Positions 15,604 to 23,709 are shown, counted from the stretch's first letter. The stretch: DNA of 37,868 bases from Desulfovibrio sp. DV (GCF_001936595.1 NZ_MLBG01000033.1:1-37868); one strand, 5' to 3'. Numbers and translations are program-made. Notes: generated from the sequence alone by a model not told the origin.

Positions 15604-16290
15604 ATGGCTGAAGCGCGCAAAGTGTTCCCCATGAATACGTTCGTGTCGTACCTCAAGGGGATCGACAAGGAAGGCAACAAGAAAGGCGTGGCCGAGATGG
15701 TCGGTTTTATGTCCGGCATGGAAATCGACGCGGAACTCGCGCCGTTTGCCGCCGCTCTCGCCAAGGCCTGGATCTATGAGCAGCATCCGGAACTGGTCCG
15801 CATGAGCTCCGGCGAACTGGGCGCCACTGCCCAGAACGTCTCCGTGGCTGTGCTGCCCCCGGACGTCGTGGCCGAGGTCAATGCCATTTTCGCCAAGCTG
15901 ACCGACTCCAAGAAGACCATTGACGAGCAGGCCGCCAAGCTCGCCACGGTTGAAAAGGAACTGGTCGAGAAGACCGCCATCTTGAAGGACGTCGAAGTCC
16001 GCATGAAGGCCGCCGAGGACAAAGCCAAGCGTCTGGAGGATTCCTCCAAGGACGCCGGCGAGAAAGTCATCGTCGCTTCCGAGGCCAAGGTTGTCGAGTA
16101 CATTGGCAAGGTCGACGAGCTGCTCAAGCTGATCGAAGATGTCAAAAAGCACGGCGTTGTCACCGTCTCCGGCGGCGGCGCGGCTGCGGCCGGCGATGCG
16201 GCTGGCGGATCCGGCGAACCCGATGTCGGCGGCACGCCGTCCTCGGATTTCGGCTTCGGCTCCGACGCCTTTGCCACCGACAAGTGGTAG
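15604..16290 (+). CDS. qmoD: QmoD-like conserved protein
   Basis: Small protein found as the last gene of qmo clusters in Desulfovibrio, where it is linked to sulfate respiration; its biochemical role is not known to me. The 228 residues show three parts. A probable folded N-terminal region spans 1-95. A charged heptad-like helix, likely coiled coil, spans about 100-180 (for example KKTIDEQAAKLATVEKELVE). The last 40 or so residues are Gly/Ala/Ser-rich and probably disordered. There is no signal peptide, membrane segment or cysteine cluster. The GGAGG site and 12-base spacing after qmoC show co-transcription. It may be a scaffold between AprAB and the membrane complex, but that is inference. 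Confidence 0.9.
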   Translation: MAEARKVFPMNTFVSYLKGIDKEGNKKGVAEMVGFMSGMEIDAELAPFAAALAKAWIYEQHPELVRMSSGELGATAQNVSVAVLPPDVVAEVNAIFAKLTDSKKTIDEQAAKLATVEKELVEKTAILKDVEVRMKAAEDKAKRLEDSSKDAGEKVIVASEAKVVEYIGKVDELLKLIEDVKKHGVVTVSGGGAAAAGDAAGGSGEPDVGGTPSSDFGFGSDAFATDKW

Positions 16291-16313
16291 CAATCGACTC
16301 CGGTCGATTCTCA

Positions 16314-16342
16314 GGGAGGCCCTTCGGGGCCTCCCTTTTTTT
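16314..16342 (+). terminator. Terminator of the qmo operon
   Basis: GGGAGGCCC and GGGCCTCCC pair over TTCG (16314-16335) and are followed by seven T residues. Confidence 0.95.
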
Positions 16343-16596
16343 ATGCCGGCGCTGCCGGGGAATGCGGCGGCAGGTTGTCGCGAACCTGTGTTTCCTGCTG
16401 CAACGGATCGGCCCGGATGCCCAGAAAGGGGCCAGGAGCCTGCGGGTGGGCGGCCAATTCCGGGGCAGGGGAGGTTGCTGGAAAAAGAGTCGGAGAACCA
16501 CCGGCAGGGGCTGGCACAGCGGCAAAAGATACAGTACCCAGGAAATCAGACGGCAAGGAAAGCACCTTGCCTGAATGGGGTTGGCAGGGAGGGCGT
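16343..16596 (+). other. Leader region upstream of the cysteine protease gene
   Basis: About 250 bases without a supported gene. It contains two small perfect hairpins: CAGGTT/AACCTG over GTCGCG (about 16370-16387) and GGCAAGG/CCTTGCC over AAAGCA (16552-16571). Neither is followed by a T-tract. The protease reading frame is open through most of this region but shows no family similarity there, so I treat it as untranslated. I see no clear promoter and no known riboswitch. Confidence 0.4.
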
Positions 16597-17583
16597 ATGC
16601 GTCTTGACAGCTCTTCGCGTCTGGCGGTTGGTGGGCTCGTTTGCCTGTTGGTCCTCGCAACGACCCTGGCCTGGGGAAGCGAACTGGACACGGTGCGTCA
16701 GGCCATCACGGCCGCCGGCGTCTCCTGGACGGCCGGGGAGACGTCTGTCTCCCGTATGAGCCCGGAACAGCAGGACCGCCTCTGCGGCGGTCTGGCTGAA
16801 ACCGTACCGGAAGAGGCCGTCTTGCGCCTGGATACGGTTCCGGCCGATGCGCTGCCGGCCAGTTACAGCTGGCGTGACGTCAATGGGAAGAATTACGTGA
16901 CGCCGGTGCGCAACCAGCAGACCTGCGCCAGTTGTTTTGTGTTCGCCCCGGTGGCCGCACTTGAAGCCCGGCTGTTACGGACGTTTGAGCGCCCTGGCTC
17001 CGATATCGACCTTTCCGAGCAGATTCCGCTCGCCTGCTCCGGGGCTGGGGATTGCATCGCCGGCGGCTACGCCAGTACGGTTTCGACCTATCTGAAAACA
17101 ACCGGGACGGCCAAAGAGACTTGCTATCCCTATACCAACACCGACGGAACCTGTGGTGCGGCCTGCGCCAATTGGCAGAATTCCCCGTTTACAGTGACGG
17201 CCTGGTCCTATGCCAATGCGACGTTTCCGGCCACGGCAACCCTTCTCAAGACGGCCGTGTATACCAAGGGCCCGGTAGTCGCCAGAATGGTGGTTTATTC
17301 GGATCTCCATACCTATACCGGTGGGGTCTATGCCAAGGTCAGCGGCGAAAACAAGGGCGGCCATTTCGTGCTGGTCGTGGGCTGGGACGACAGCACCTCG
17401 GCGTTCCTGGTGAAAAACAGCTGGGGTACGGACTGGGGCGAAAGCGGCTATTTCTGGATCGCCTATTCGCAGCTGGCCTCGACAGAGGTCCGATTCGGCG
17501 AGTGGGTGTATGTTTACGACGGGGCCGCCGGTCCTGTCGCCGGGTCTGTCCCGGCGGCCAATTCGCTGTTGCTTGGCAACTGA
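16597..17583 (+). CDS. Secreted papain-family (C1A) cysteine protease
   Basis: Predicted exported endopeptidase. The 328-residue protein starts MRLDSSSRLAVGGLVCLL, a typical Sec signal peptide ending near WGS (about residue 28). A short region to about residue 85 may be a pro-segment. The C1A domain follows, with the full catalytic set: oxyanion Gln107 or Gln108 and nucleophile Cys113 in VRNQQTCASCFVF, His256 in GGHFVLVVGWDD, and Asn274 in VKNSWGTDWGESGYFWI. The residue after the catalytic Cys is Phe where papain has Trp. Several extra cysteines (for example in ACSGAGDCIAGG and CGAACANW) may form disulfides outside the cytoplasm. A GGGAGG-like site sets the start. Substrates are unknown; no inhibitor gene lies beside it. 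Confidence 0.9.
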   Translation: MRLDSSSRLAVGGLVCLLVLATTLAWGSELDTVRQAITAAGVSWTAGETSVSRMSPEQQDRLCGGLAETVPEEAVLRLDTVPADALPASYSWRDVNGKNYVTPVRNQQTCASCFVFAPVAALEARLLRTFERPGSDIDLSEQIPLACSGAGDCIAGGYASTVSTYLKTTGTAKETCYPYTNTDGTCGAACANWQNSPFTVTAWSYANATFPATATLLKTAVYTKGPVVARMVVYSDLHTYTGGVYAKVSGENKGGHFVLVVGWDDSTSAFLVKNSWGTDWGESGYFWIAYSQLASTEVRFGEWVYVYDGAAGPVAGSVPAANSLLLGN

Positions 17584-17624
17584 CGGCCGGGTGTCGGCCC
17601 GCCTGTCCGGCAGGGGGGCCTTTG

Positions 17625-17942
17625 TCATTTTGGAGCCTGGGCTGCCTCTGCCTCCTGCCGGCGTTTGCCGGCCTCTTCCCGCAATCGGTCGAGAATCTGG
17701 TCATAGCCTTCGGGGCGGTGGGGCCGCAGGCACGGGGTGCAGTCCTTGACACCGTGGCGCGTCAGGCTGTCGCCGCCGCAATTCTCCAGAAAATACAGGG
17801 GGCAAAAACAGAACAGGCAATTGAACGCGGCTGCATCGGCCTCAGGGTGGCAGGGAAAGTAGCGACAGGCGGTGTTACGAAAAAAGCGGTGGCTGTTGTC
17901 CACGACATCTCCGGGAAAGGCGGCACGGGGTTTGCAACCCAT
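17625..17942 (-). CDS. Cysteine-rich small-domain protein
   Basis: A 105-residue protein with nine cysteines in a pattern I recognise as the cysteine-rich small domain (zinc-finger-like) family: FFRNTACRYFPCH, FNCLFCFCPLYFL, CGG, DCTPCLRPHRPEGYD. It probably binds a metal. The function of this family is unknown to me, although it is common in anaerobes and archaea. The last 25 residues are a charged Ala/Glu/Arg/Lys tail. The start at 17942 (MGCKPRAAF) is a choice: no good ribosome site precedes it, and a TTG at 17999 in the same frame is possible. It lies convergent to the protease gene and divergent, by 41 bases, from the muramidase gene. Confidence 0.75.
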   Translation of the reverse strand: MGCKPRAAFPGDVVDNSHRFFRNTACRYFPCHPEADAAAFNCLFCFCPLYFLENCGGDSLTRHGVKDCTPCLRPHRPEGYDQILDRLREEAGKRRQEAEAAQAPK

Positions 17943-17983
17943 GGTTCGCGTCCGTGCCAAGAACGAAACACCGGGATGAAGCA

Positions 17984-19264
17984 ATGGCCATACAGACAAC
18001 CACCTCTACTCCCCAGGATTTCCTGACGAAAGCCGCTGGGGCCACACCGGGATCGGCCAAGGCCAAGCTCGATCCCAAGTTTTTTGAGATCATGCTGCAA
18101 AGCGGCTACGGGATCAACGCGGAAGTCGGCAAGTCGAGCAAGCTGACCATCCCCAAAGAGCAGATGATCAATGGTCTTGAGATGTTGTCTTCCGGCCAGG
18201 GAAGCGGCCAGGATGCCGCCCTGTCCATGCTCGGCTACCAGACCACCGCCAAGGGCTTGACGGGCGGCGAAGGCGCTCTGGACAAGTTCCAGGGCAACGC
18301 CCTGGCCACCCTGTCGCGCATGGCCATGGAGCAGGCAGGCGGCCAAAGCGGGGCGTCCTCGCCCCAGGCCGACGCAGCGGCCGGCGGATCCAGCCTGCGT
18401 CGGGCCGTTGACAAGTCGGCCGTGCGCATGGCGGCCAGCCCCAATGCCCGCCATCCCGACGATCTCGGCCACCTCGGCCGGGTGGGCCAGGCCTCGGGCC
18501 GAGCCGGGTTTACCAAGCGCGAAGAGGAGCTCCTGCTGGCGGCGGCCGGGGCGGAAAACATTTTGGCCGAAACTTCCCGGGTGGAAAAAGCCAAGGAAGT
18601 TGCCGCGACCTCGCACAAGGTCCTGCCCTCCACCCTGGAGCACAAGGCCGGCCAGCTCTCGGCCCAGTACGAATCCAATTCCGAGGTCGACTACATCGGC
18701 TATGACAGCCGGGGCGGCACCTCCTACGGCCAGTACCAGATCGCTTCCAAGACCGGCACCATGGACTATTTCATCCGTTTTCTCGACGACAAGGCCCCGG
18801 ATATCGCCGGGAAACTGCGCGCGGCCGGATCGGCCGACACCGGCGGCCGGACCGGACGGATGCCGGCCGTCTGGAAGGACATCGCTGCCGCCGATTCCAA
18901 GCGCTTTGAGGCCTTGCAGCACGAGTTCATTCGCGGCAACAATTATTCCCCGGCCGCCAAATCCATTGTCCTGACCACCGGGGTGGACGTCACCCGCCGC
19001 TCCTACGCCCTGCGCGAGGTCTTGTGGAGCACGGCCGTGCAGCACGGACCGGGCGGGGCCGAGCGCATTTTCACCCAGGCCATCGAAAAGGCCGACGCCA
19101 TGCCGGCCGGTCAGGATTTTGACAAGGCGGTCATCGAGGAAGTCTACAAGATTCGTGGCCAGAAGTTCTATCGCCACAACAAGCGCATCCGCGATGCTGT
19201 CCAGTCGCGCTTCAAGGACGAAAAGACCACGGCCATTGCCCTGCTCGACAGCCCGGCCGTCTAG
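17984..19264 (+). CDS. VgrG3-like C-terminal-domain muramidase (predicted peptidoglycan hydrolase)
   Basis: The 426-residue protein has a low-complexity, Ala/Gly-rich first half (1-210). Its second half matches the pattern of the lysozyme-like domain at the C-terminus of Vibrio VgrG3 effectors: LSAQYESNSEVDYIGYDSRGGTSYGQYQIASK and, later, LREVLWSTAVQHGPGG. Glu230 in YES and Asp241 in YDSRGG are the likely catalytic pair. The family cleaves peptidoglycan. Here the domain stands alone, with no VgrG spike, no signal peptide and no type VI genes nearby, so cell-wall remodelling, flagellar assembly or export by an unknown route are all possible. The start at 17984 begins MAIQTTTSTPQDF; the ribosome site is weak (CGGGATGAAG). 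A terminator-like hairpin follows. Confidence 0.75.
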   Translation: MAIQTTTSTPQDFLTKAAGATPGSAKAKLDPKFFEIMLQSGYGINAEVGKSSKLTIPKEQMINGLEMLSSGQGSGQDAALSMLGYQTTAKGLTGGEGALDKFQGNALATLSRMAMEQAGGQSGASSPQADAAAGGSSLRRAVDKSAVRMAASPNARHPDDLGHLGRVGQASGRAGFTKREEELLLAAAGAENILAETSRVEKAKEVAATSHKVLPSTLEHKAGQLSAQYESNSEVDYIGYDSRGGTSYGQYQIASKTGTMDYFIRFLDDKAPDIAGKLRAAGSADTGGRTGRMPAVWKDIAAADSKRFEALQHEFIRGNNYSPAAKSIVLTTGVDVTRRSYALREVLWSTAVQHGPGGAERIFTQAIEKADAMPAGQDFDKAVIEEVYKIRGQKFYRHNKRIRDAVQSRFKDEKTTAIALLDSPAV

Positions 19265-19289
19265 CCCGGCCCGGGTTGCCTTTCCGGAT

Positions 19290-19328
19290 AAAACCCGGGG
19301 CCTGCAGGCTTTGCCCTGGCCGGGTTTT
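19290..19328 (+). terminator. Terminator-like hairpin after the muramidase gene
   Basis: AAAACCCGG and CCGGGTTTT bracket an interrupted GC-rich stem (GGGGCC with GGCC and inner pairs). It ends in four T residues before TGATG. It is near symmetrical and could act on both strands. Confidence 0.6.
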
Positions 19329-19344
19329 GATGTAGGGAGGGCTT

Positions 19345-20706
19345 ATGACGCAAGGCACCTCCACGCCCGACGCCGCTGGCGACGCCGCCCATCTGGCCAG
19401 GAAGCTCGACAACCTCAGGCGGTGTTTCGCCTTGTCGCGTCTGGTGGCCGAATCCCTGGATCTGTCCGAAGTGCTCGAGCGCATCATGACCACCTCGCGC
19501 CAGGCCCTGGGGGCCGAGGCGGCAAGCCTGCTGCTGGTCGATGAGACACCCGGGCCGGGCTTTGGCGAACTCATTTTTACCGTGGCCCAGGGACCGGCCT
19601 GCGACCGGCTGCAATCAGGCTTCCGGCTGGCTCCGGGCGAAGGCGTGGCCGGCTGGGTGGCGGCCCGGGGCGAGGCCGTGCTCTTGCCCGACGCCTACGC
19701 CGACTCCCGCTTCAACCGGGCCGTGGACACGGTGACCGGCTATCGCACGCGCTCCATGCTGTGCGTGCCGCTCATTTACCGCGAACGCATCGTCGGCGTG
19801 GTCCAGTGCATCAACAAGGTCGGCGGCGGGGAGTTCACCCCGGACGATTTGGAGACCTGTTCGCTGTTGGGAGCCCAGGCTGCCGTGGCCATTGTCAATG
19901 CCCGGCTGCACGGCGAAGCCCTGGCCAAGCAGCGCATGGATTTCGACATGGAAGTGGCGGCCAGCGTCCAGCAGGGCTTTTGGCCCAAGGACGCGCCGGC
20001 CCTGTCCGGCTTCGATGTGGCCGGGGTGAGCCTGCCCTGCGATGCCACGGGCGGGGATTATTACGATTATCTCATGCGTCCGGGCTGCGTCCGGGAAGGG
20101 CTTTTTCTGGTGGCCGTCGGCGACGTTACCGGGCACGGCATCCAGGCAGCCCTTTTGATGGCCAGCGTCCGGGCGTTTTTGCGTTCACGCCTGCTCTCGC
20201 CCGGCTCTCCGGGCGAAATCGTCAGCGACGTCAACCGGCTGCTCACCGAGGACATGGGCACGAGCGGCCGGTTTATCACACTGTTTTTGCTGGAACTGTG
20301 TCCGGCTGCCGGGGAACTGCGCTACGTGCGGGCCGGCCATGATCCGGCCCTGCTGTACAACCCGGCCAGCGGCGAATTTCAGGAACTCGGCGGGCGGGGT
20401 ATCCCGCTTGGAATCGAGGCCGACTGGCGCTATGAGGAAAACGTGGTACAAGGATTGCCGCCTGGAGCCGTTTTGGCTCTGGGCACGGACGGCATCTGGG
20501 AAGCGCGCGGCCAGGAGGGCGAAATGTACGGCAAGACCCGTCTGCGCCAGGCCCTGCGCCGGGCTGCGGCCGGGGATGCCGGGAGTATCGCCCGGGCGGT
20601 GCTGGCCGATTTGTCGGCCTTCACCCAGGGCGAACCCAACCATGACGACGTGACCCTGGTCGTCATCAAGGCCCTGCCGGGCGCGAAACATACGGAGGCG
20701 GCATGA
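19345..20706 (+). CDS. GAF-domain SpoIIE/RsbU-type serine phosphatase
   Basis: Cytoplasmic PP2C-like phosphatase, expected to dephosphorylate an anti-sigma-factor antagonist or similar partner. The 453-residue protein has a GAF sensor domain at about 20-185 (LDLSEVLERIMTTSRQALGA to VAIVNARLHG). A short linker leads to a SpoIIE domain at about 205-445. The metal-binding aspartates appear in GGDYYDYL, GDVTGHGIQAAL and GTDGIWEARGQEGEMYG, and the last motif is HDDVTLVVIK. All canonical acidic residues are present, so it should be active. There is no membrane segment. GGGAGG precedes the start. The stop overlaps the start of the lipoprotein gene by four bases (ATGA), so the two are translationally coupled. 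No STAS or anti-sigma partner is seen in the window. Confidence 0.93.
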   Translation: MTQGTSTPDAAGDAAHLARKLDNLRRCFALSRLVAESLDLSEVLERIMTTSRQALGAEAASLLLVDETPGPGFGELIFTVAQGPACDRLQSGFRLAPGEGVAGWVAARGEAVLLPDAYADSRFNRAVDTVTGYRTRSMLCVPLIYRERIVGVVQCINKVGGGEFTPDDLETCSLLGAQAAVAIVNARLHGEALAKQRMDFDMEVAASVQQGFWPKDAPALSGFDVAGVSLPCDATGGDYYDYLMRPGCVREGLFLVAVGDVTGHGIQAALLMASVRAFLRSRLLSPGSPGEIVSDVNRLLTEDMGTSGRFITLFLLELCPAAGELRYVRAGHDPALLYNPASGEFQELGGRGIPLGIEADWRYEENVVQGLPPGAVLALGTDGIWEARGQEGEMYGKTRLRQALRRAAAGDAGSIARAVLADLSAFTQGEPNHDDVTLVVIKALPGAKHTEAA

Positions 20707-21770
20707 AGTTGACGTACGCCATGATAGCGGCCCTAGCGGTCGGTTTGTTGCTGACTGGTTGTGAGAAAGAGGACGCCAAGGGCTTCCCCAAGGTGGATTA
20801 CAACAAAGACGGAAAGATCATTTTCGAGGAATTGATCGTGGTCTTTCCGGATCTGACCGTGGATGAATTCCTGGCTGCCGATGCCGACACCAACGGCAGC
20901 CTGGATGACAAGGAATACACCCGTCTGCGCCAGGCCCGGGATGCGGGCAAGAAGCTCGACGCCGCTTCGCCGCCGCCGGCTCCGGCTGTGGCTCCCAAGG
21001 CTCCCCCGGCTGAACCGGACAAGGCGGCCCCGGCCAAGGCGGCCGAACCGGCCCCGGCGCAGGCCCCGGCGGCTGGCCCCGCCCCGACGCCGGCTCCGGC
21101 AACGACCCTGCCGCCGGCCGGCCCGAGTGCGGCCGCGCCCCAGGCTGCGGCCCCGGTGGCCGAAGTGGTGGAGACCGTGGTGGCCGAGTCCGGCCCGGCC
21201 GAACCGGCCCAGCCGGCGGCTCCCCAGACCTACACCGTGGCCCGGGGCGACACGCTCTCGCGCATTGCCAAGAAATTCGGCATCACCTCCAAGGAGCTCA
21301 TGGCGGCCAACGGCATGAAGGATGCCGACCGCATCGATGCCGGCCGGGTGCTGACGATTCCCGCCCCGGCCACGGCTCCGTCCGGCCCGGGCAGCAGTGT
21401 CCAGCCGGCGGTGACGGTCTTTGTGGCCGACTATTTCGCCAAAAGCAGTTCCGGCGATATAACCGCCCTGGTTGACCTCTACGACACGTCCGTGGAGTAT
21501 TACAAGAAAGGCCGGATCGGGACGGATGTGGTGCGCCAGGACAAGACCGCCTATTTTGATCGCTGGCCCGAGCGGACCTACAAGGCCGCCGCCGCCACGG
21601 TGACGCCGCTGCCCGGCGGCAACCTCAAGGTGACGGTCCCGGTGGATTATACGGTCAAACGGGCGGACAAGTCTGCCCGGGGCCAGGCGACGTTTACGTT
21701 GATGCTGCGGCCTGCTGGCGGATCGTTCCGCATTGTCGGCGAACAAAGCGCGGTGACCGAGCGCAAGTAG
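20703..21770 (+). CDS. Lipoprotein with EF-hand pair and LysM domain
   Basis: A 355-residue envelope protein of unknown role. The signal peptide ends in the lipobox LLTGC, with the lipidated Cys at residue 20. Two textbook calcium loops follow: DYNKDGKIIFEE (32-43) and DADTNGSLDDKE (60-71). A long Ala/Pro linker spans about 78-175. A LysM peptidoglycan-binding domain lies at about 177-222 (YTVARGDTLSRIAKKFG). The C-terminal 120 residues (VTVFVADYFAKSSSGD to the end) resemble the NTF2/SnoaL-like fold common in secreted proteins. Together these suggest a lipid-anchored, peptidoglycan-attached protein that senses or is stabilised by calcium. It is coupled by ATGA to the phosphatase gene upstream, so the pair may share a signalling role. 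Confidence 0.88.
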   Translation: MKLTYAMIAALAVGLLLTGCEKEDAKGFPKVDYNKDGKIIFEELIVVFPDLTVDEFLAADADTNGSLDDKEYTRLRQARDAGKKLDAASPPPAPAVAPKAPPAEPDKAAPAKAAEPAPAQAPAAGPAPTPAPATTLPPAGPSAAAPQAAAPVAEVVETVVAESGPAEPAQPAAPQTYTVARGDTLSRIAKKFGITSKELMAANGMKDADRIDAGRVLTIPAPATAPSGPGSSVQPAVTVFVADYFAKSSSGDITALVDLYDTSVEYYKKGRIGTDVVRQDKTAYFDRWPERTYKAAAATVTPLPGGNLKVTVPVDYTVKRADKSARGQATFTLMLRPAGGSFRIVGEQSAVTERK

Positions 21771-21796
21771 CGGCCATCCGGAACGGTTGCAGTACG

Positions 21797-21826
21797 AAAG
21801 CCGGAAGGGGGACCTTTCGGCTTTTT
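21797..21826 (+). terminator. Terminator after the lipoprotein gene
   Basis: AAAGCCGgAAGG pairs with CCTTtCGGCTTT over GGGGA-type loop bases, and five T residues end the structure. Confidence 0.85.
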
Positions 21827-21856
21827 CCGTGTCGGCGTGTCCTGGAGCCAGCAGAT

Positions 21857-23062
21857 ATGCTGCAAAAAATTGACATCAAGACCCTGGTGCCCGGCATGTA
21901 CGTGGTGGACTCCGGCCTGTCCTGGCTGGAGCATCCCTACCTGTACAGCCAGGAAGGCGAGGTGCGAAGCCTGGGGGCAGTGCGCGAGATCCAGGCCGGG
22001 GGCTATACCGAAGTTTTTATCGACACCGAGCGGGGCGATTTTGCCCGGACCCGGATCGGGACAGGGCCGCAGCAACCCTCCCTGGTCGAACTGCTGGCCC
22101 GGGGGCCGGCCGGGCGCGAGGCTCCGTCCGTGCCCCTGGCCAAGGAGTTGGAGACGGCCCGGGTGGTGTACCGGGACTGCCTGTGCATTGCCCGTGAGTT
22201 CCTTGGCGATGCCAAGGCCTGCCGCGAAATGGATCTCGCCGTGCCGGTGAGCCTGGTCGATGCGGTGATTTCCAGCGCCGTGCGCAATCCCGACGCGCTT
22301 TTGGCCCTGTGCAAACTGCGCAGCCATGACGTCTACACCTTCACCCACGGGGTCAACGTGTCGGTGCTGTCCGTGGCCTTTGGCACCTCTCTTGGGATCG
22401 GGGCGCAGGGGCTCAAGGAGTTGGGGCTGGCCGGATTGTTCCACGACCTGGGCAAGACCGGGGTGGCGGACGTGATCCTCAACAAGCCCGGCCGCCTGAC
22501 CCCCGGGGAATTTCATCAGGTGAAAGCCCATCCCGGCCTTGGCCGGGAGCTGCTCGAAGGTCGGGGACTGCCTGAGGCGGTGCTGCGCGGCGTGGCCGAG
22601 CACCATGAGAAATGGGGCGGCACCGGCTATCCTGCCGGTCTTGCCGGCGAGGACGTCCATGCCTGGGCGCGCATCATCGGCGTGGCCGACGTGTTCGACG
22701 CCCTGACCAGCCGGCGGGCGTACAAAAACGCCATGCTGCCCACCCGGGCCCTGGGGGTGCTCTACGGGATGCGGGATCGCGATTATCCACCAGGGCTGGT
22801 GGAGTGTTTCATCAAGTTCATGGGCCCCTATCCGGTGGGCAGTTTCGTGCGCCTGGGCAGCGGGGAATACGCCTTTGTCCGGACATCCAATCCGGGCCGG
22901 CCGCTTTTCCCCGAACTGCTCCTGGCCTTTGATGCGGCCATGCGCCCGGTGCCGCCCCGGGTCCTGCCCGCTGCTTCCGCAGCAGCCGGGCCTTGGGCCA
23001 TTGCCGAGGCCCTGGACCCGGCCGCCTTTGGCATCGATCCCATGGACTACCTCGTCCACTAA
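21857..23062 (+). CDS. HD-GYP domain cyclic-di-GMP phosphodiesterase
   Basis: Predicted to hydrolyse cyclic di-GMP, which governs motility and biofilm formation. The 401-residue protein opens with a DUF3391-type N-terminal domain (LVPGMYVVDSGLSWLEHPY, about 1-70). The HD-GYP domain is at about 155-335. Catalytic residues are intact: His196-Asp197 in LFHDLGKTGVAD, then HHEKWGGTGYP (249-259), which contains the HHE and GYP signatures, and later RIIGVADVFDALTSRR. No membrane segment is seen. The start follows a GGAG at about 21843. The gene is monocistronic or followed by the unknown gene at 23140. No diguanylate cyclase is nearby. Confidence 0.95.
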   Translation: MLQKIDIKTLVPGMYVVDSGLSWLEHPYLYSQEGEVRSLGAVREIQAGGYTEVFIDTERGDFARTRIGTGPQQPSLVELLARGPAGREAPSVPLAKELETARVVYRDCLCIAREFLGDAKACREMDLAVPVSLVDAVISSAVRNPDALLALCKLRSHDVYTFTHGVNVSVLSVAFGTSLGIGAQGLKELGLAGLFHDLGKTGVADVILNKPGRLTPGEFHQVKAHPGLGRELLEGRGLPEAVLRGVAEHHEKWGGTGYPAGLAGEDVHAWARIIGVADVFDALTSRRAYKNAMLPTRALGVLYGMRDRDYPPGLVECFIKFMGPYPVGSFVRLGSGEYAFVRTSNPGRPLFPELLLAFDAAMRPVPPRVLPAASAAAGPWAIAEALDPAAFGIDPMDYLVH

Positions 23063-23139
23063 GGCCAGCCGGCGGAAGGTTTTTCCCGGCACGCTCGTTG
23101 CATCAGATGCCCGGGGCGAGACCGCCCCGGGAGCGTGCC

Positions 23140-23682
23140 ATGGACATCACCACCACCTACGACAAGACCAGCCAGCAGATGACCGTGCGCTCGGGGACCG
23201 ACACGTCCTCGAAGTCGTCAAATACCCGCACCAGCGTGGCAAGCACGGCTTCGGGCACGGCCTCGGGCCTGAGCCTGGACAGCGCCTATATCAGCCCGGC
23301 CCTGCAGGCCAAGGCCCAGACCGAGGCCCTGCAGACCCAGTTCACCAAGACCCTGGCCGCCAAGTTCGAGGAACAGGGCATCGACGTCAGCCAGCCCATT
23401 ACCCTGACCCGCACGGCCGACGGAATCGTGACAGTGGCCGGCGAGCACCCGGACAAGGAGGCCATCGAGCAACTCTTTGCCGATGTGCCGGCCCTGACCG
23501 AGGCCTTTAACGCCCTGGCCGACAGCAGCTCCAGGCTGGCTTCCATGACCGCCAGCCAGTCGGCCTCCCTGGTTCGGGCCAACGGCTATGCCGCCTACCT
23601 CACCCAGATGAGCAGCACCGCCTCCACCAGCGATTTCTACTACAGCTACATGGAAGGGGCCTCCACCAGCTATTTCGGTTGA
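23140..23682 (+). CDS. Conserved-looking hypothetical protein, Ser/Thr-rich
   Basis: I do not recognise this 180-residue protein. It starts MDITTTYDKTSQQM after a GGGAG site. The first 45 residues are rich in Ser and Thr, and the middle is mixed alpha/beta (for example FTKTLAAKFEEQGIDVSQP and TLTRTADGIVTVAGEHPDK). The C-terminus is aromatic and Ser-rich (FYYSYMEG, ending TSYFG). There are no cysteines, no signal peptide and no membrane helix. The composition resembles secreted, flagellar or phage-tail type proteins more than enzymes. Codon use is like its neighbours. A terminator follows directly. Confidence 0.75.
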   Translation: MDITTTYDKTSQQMTVRSGTDTSSKSSNTRTSVASTASGTASGLSLDSAYISPALQAKAQTEALQTQFTKTLAAKFEEQGIDVSQPITLTRTADGIVTVAGEHPDKEAIEQLFADVPALTEAFNALADSSSRLASMTASQSASLVRANGYAAYLTQMSSTASTSDFYYSYMEGASTSYFG

Positions 23683-23709
23683 TCCGGGCGGCAGACGGGA
23701 CATGATACG

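Noticed and set aside
14365-16293. A 642-residue minus-strand open frame opposite qmoC and qmoD
   Set aside because: It is a shadow of two well-supported genes in high-GC DNA, with no family similarity.
17052-18026. A 324-residue plus-strand frame overlapping the protease and cysteine-rich genes
   Set aside because: It is out of frame with the protease catalytic motifs and opposite the cysteine-rich gene, and it has no domain of its own.
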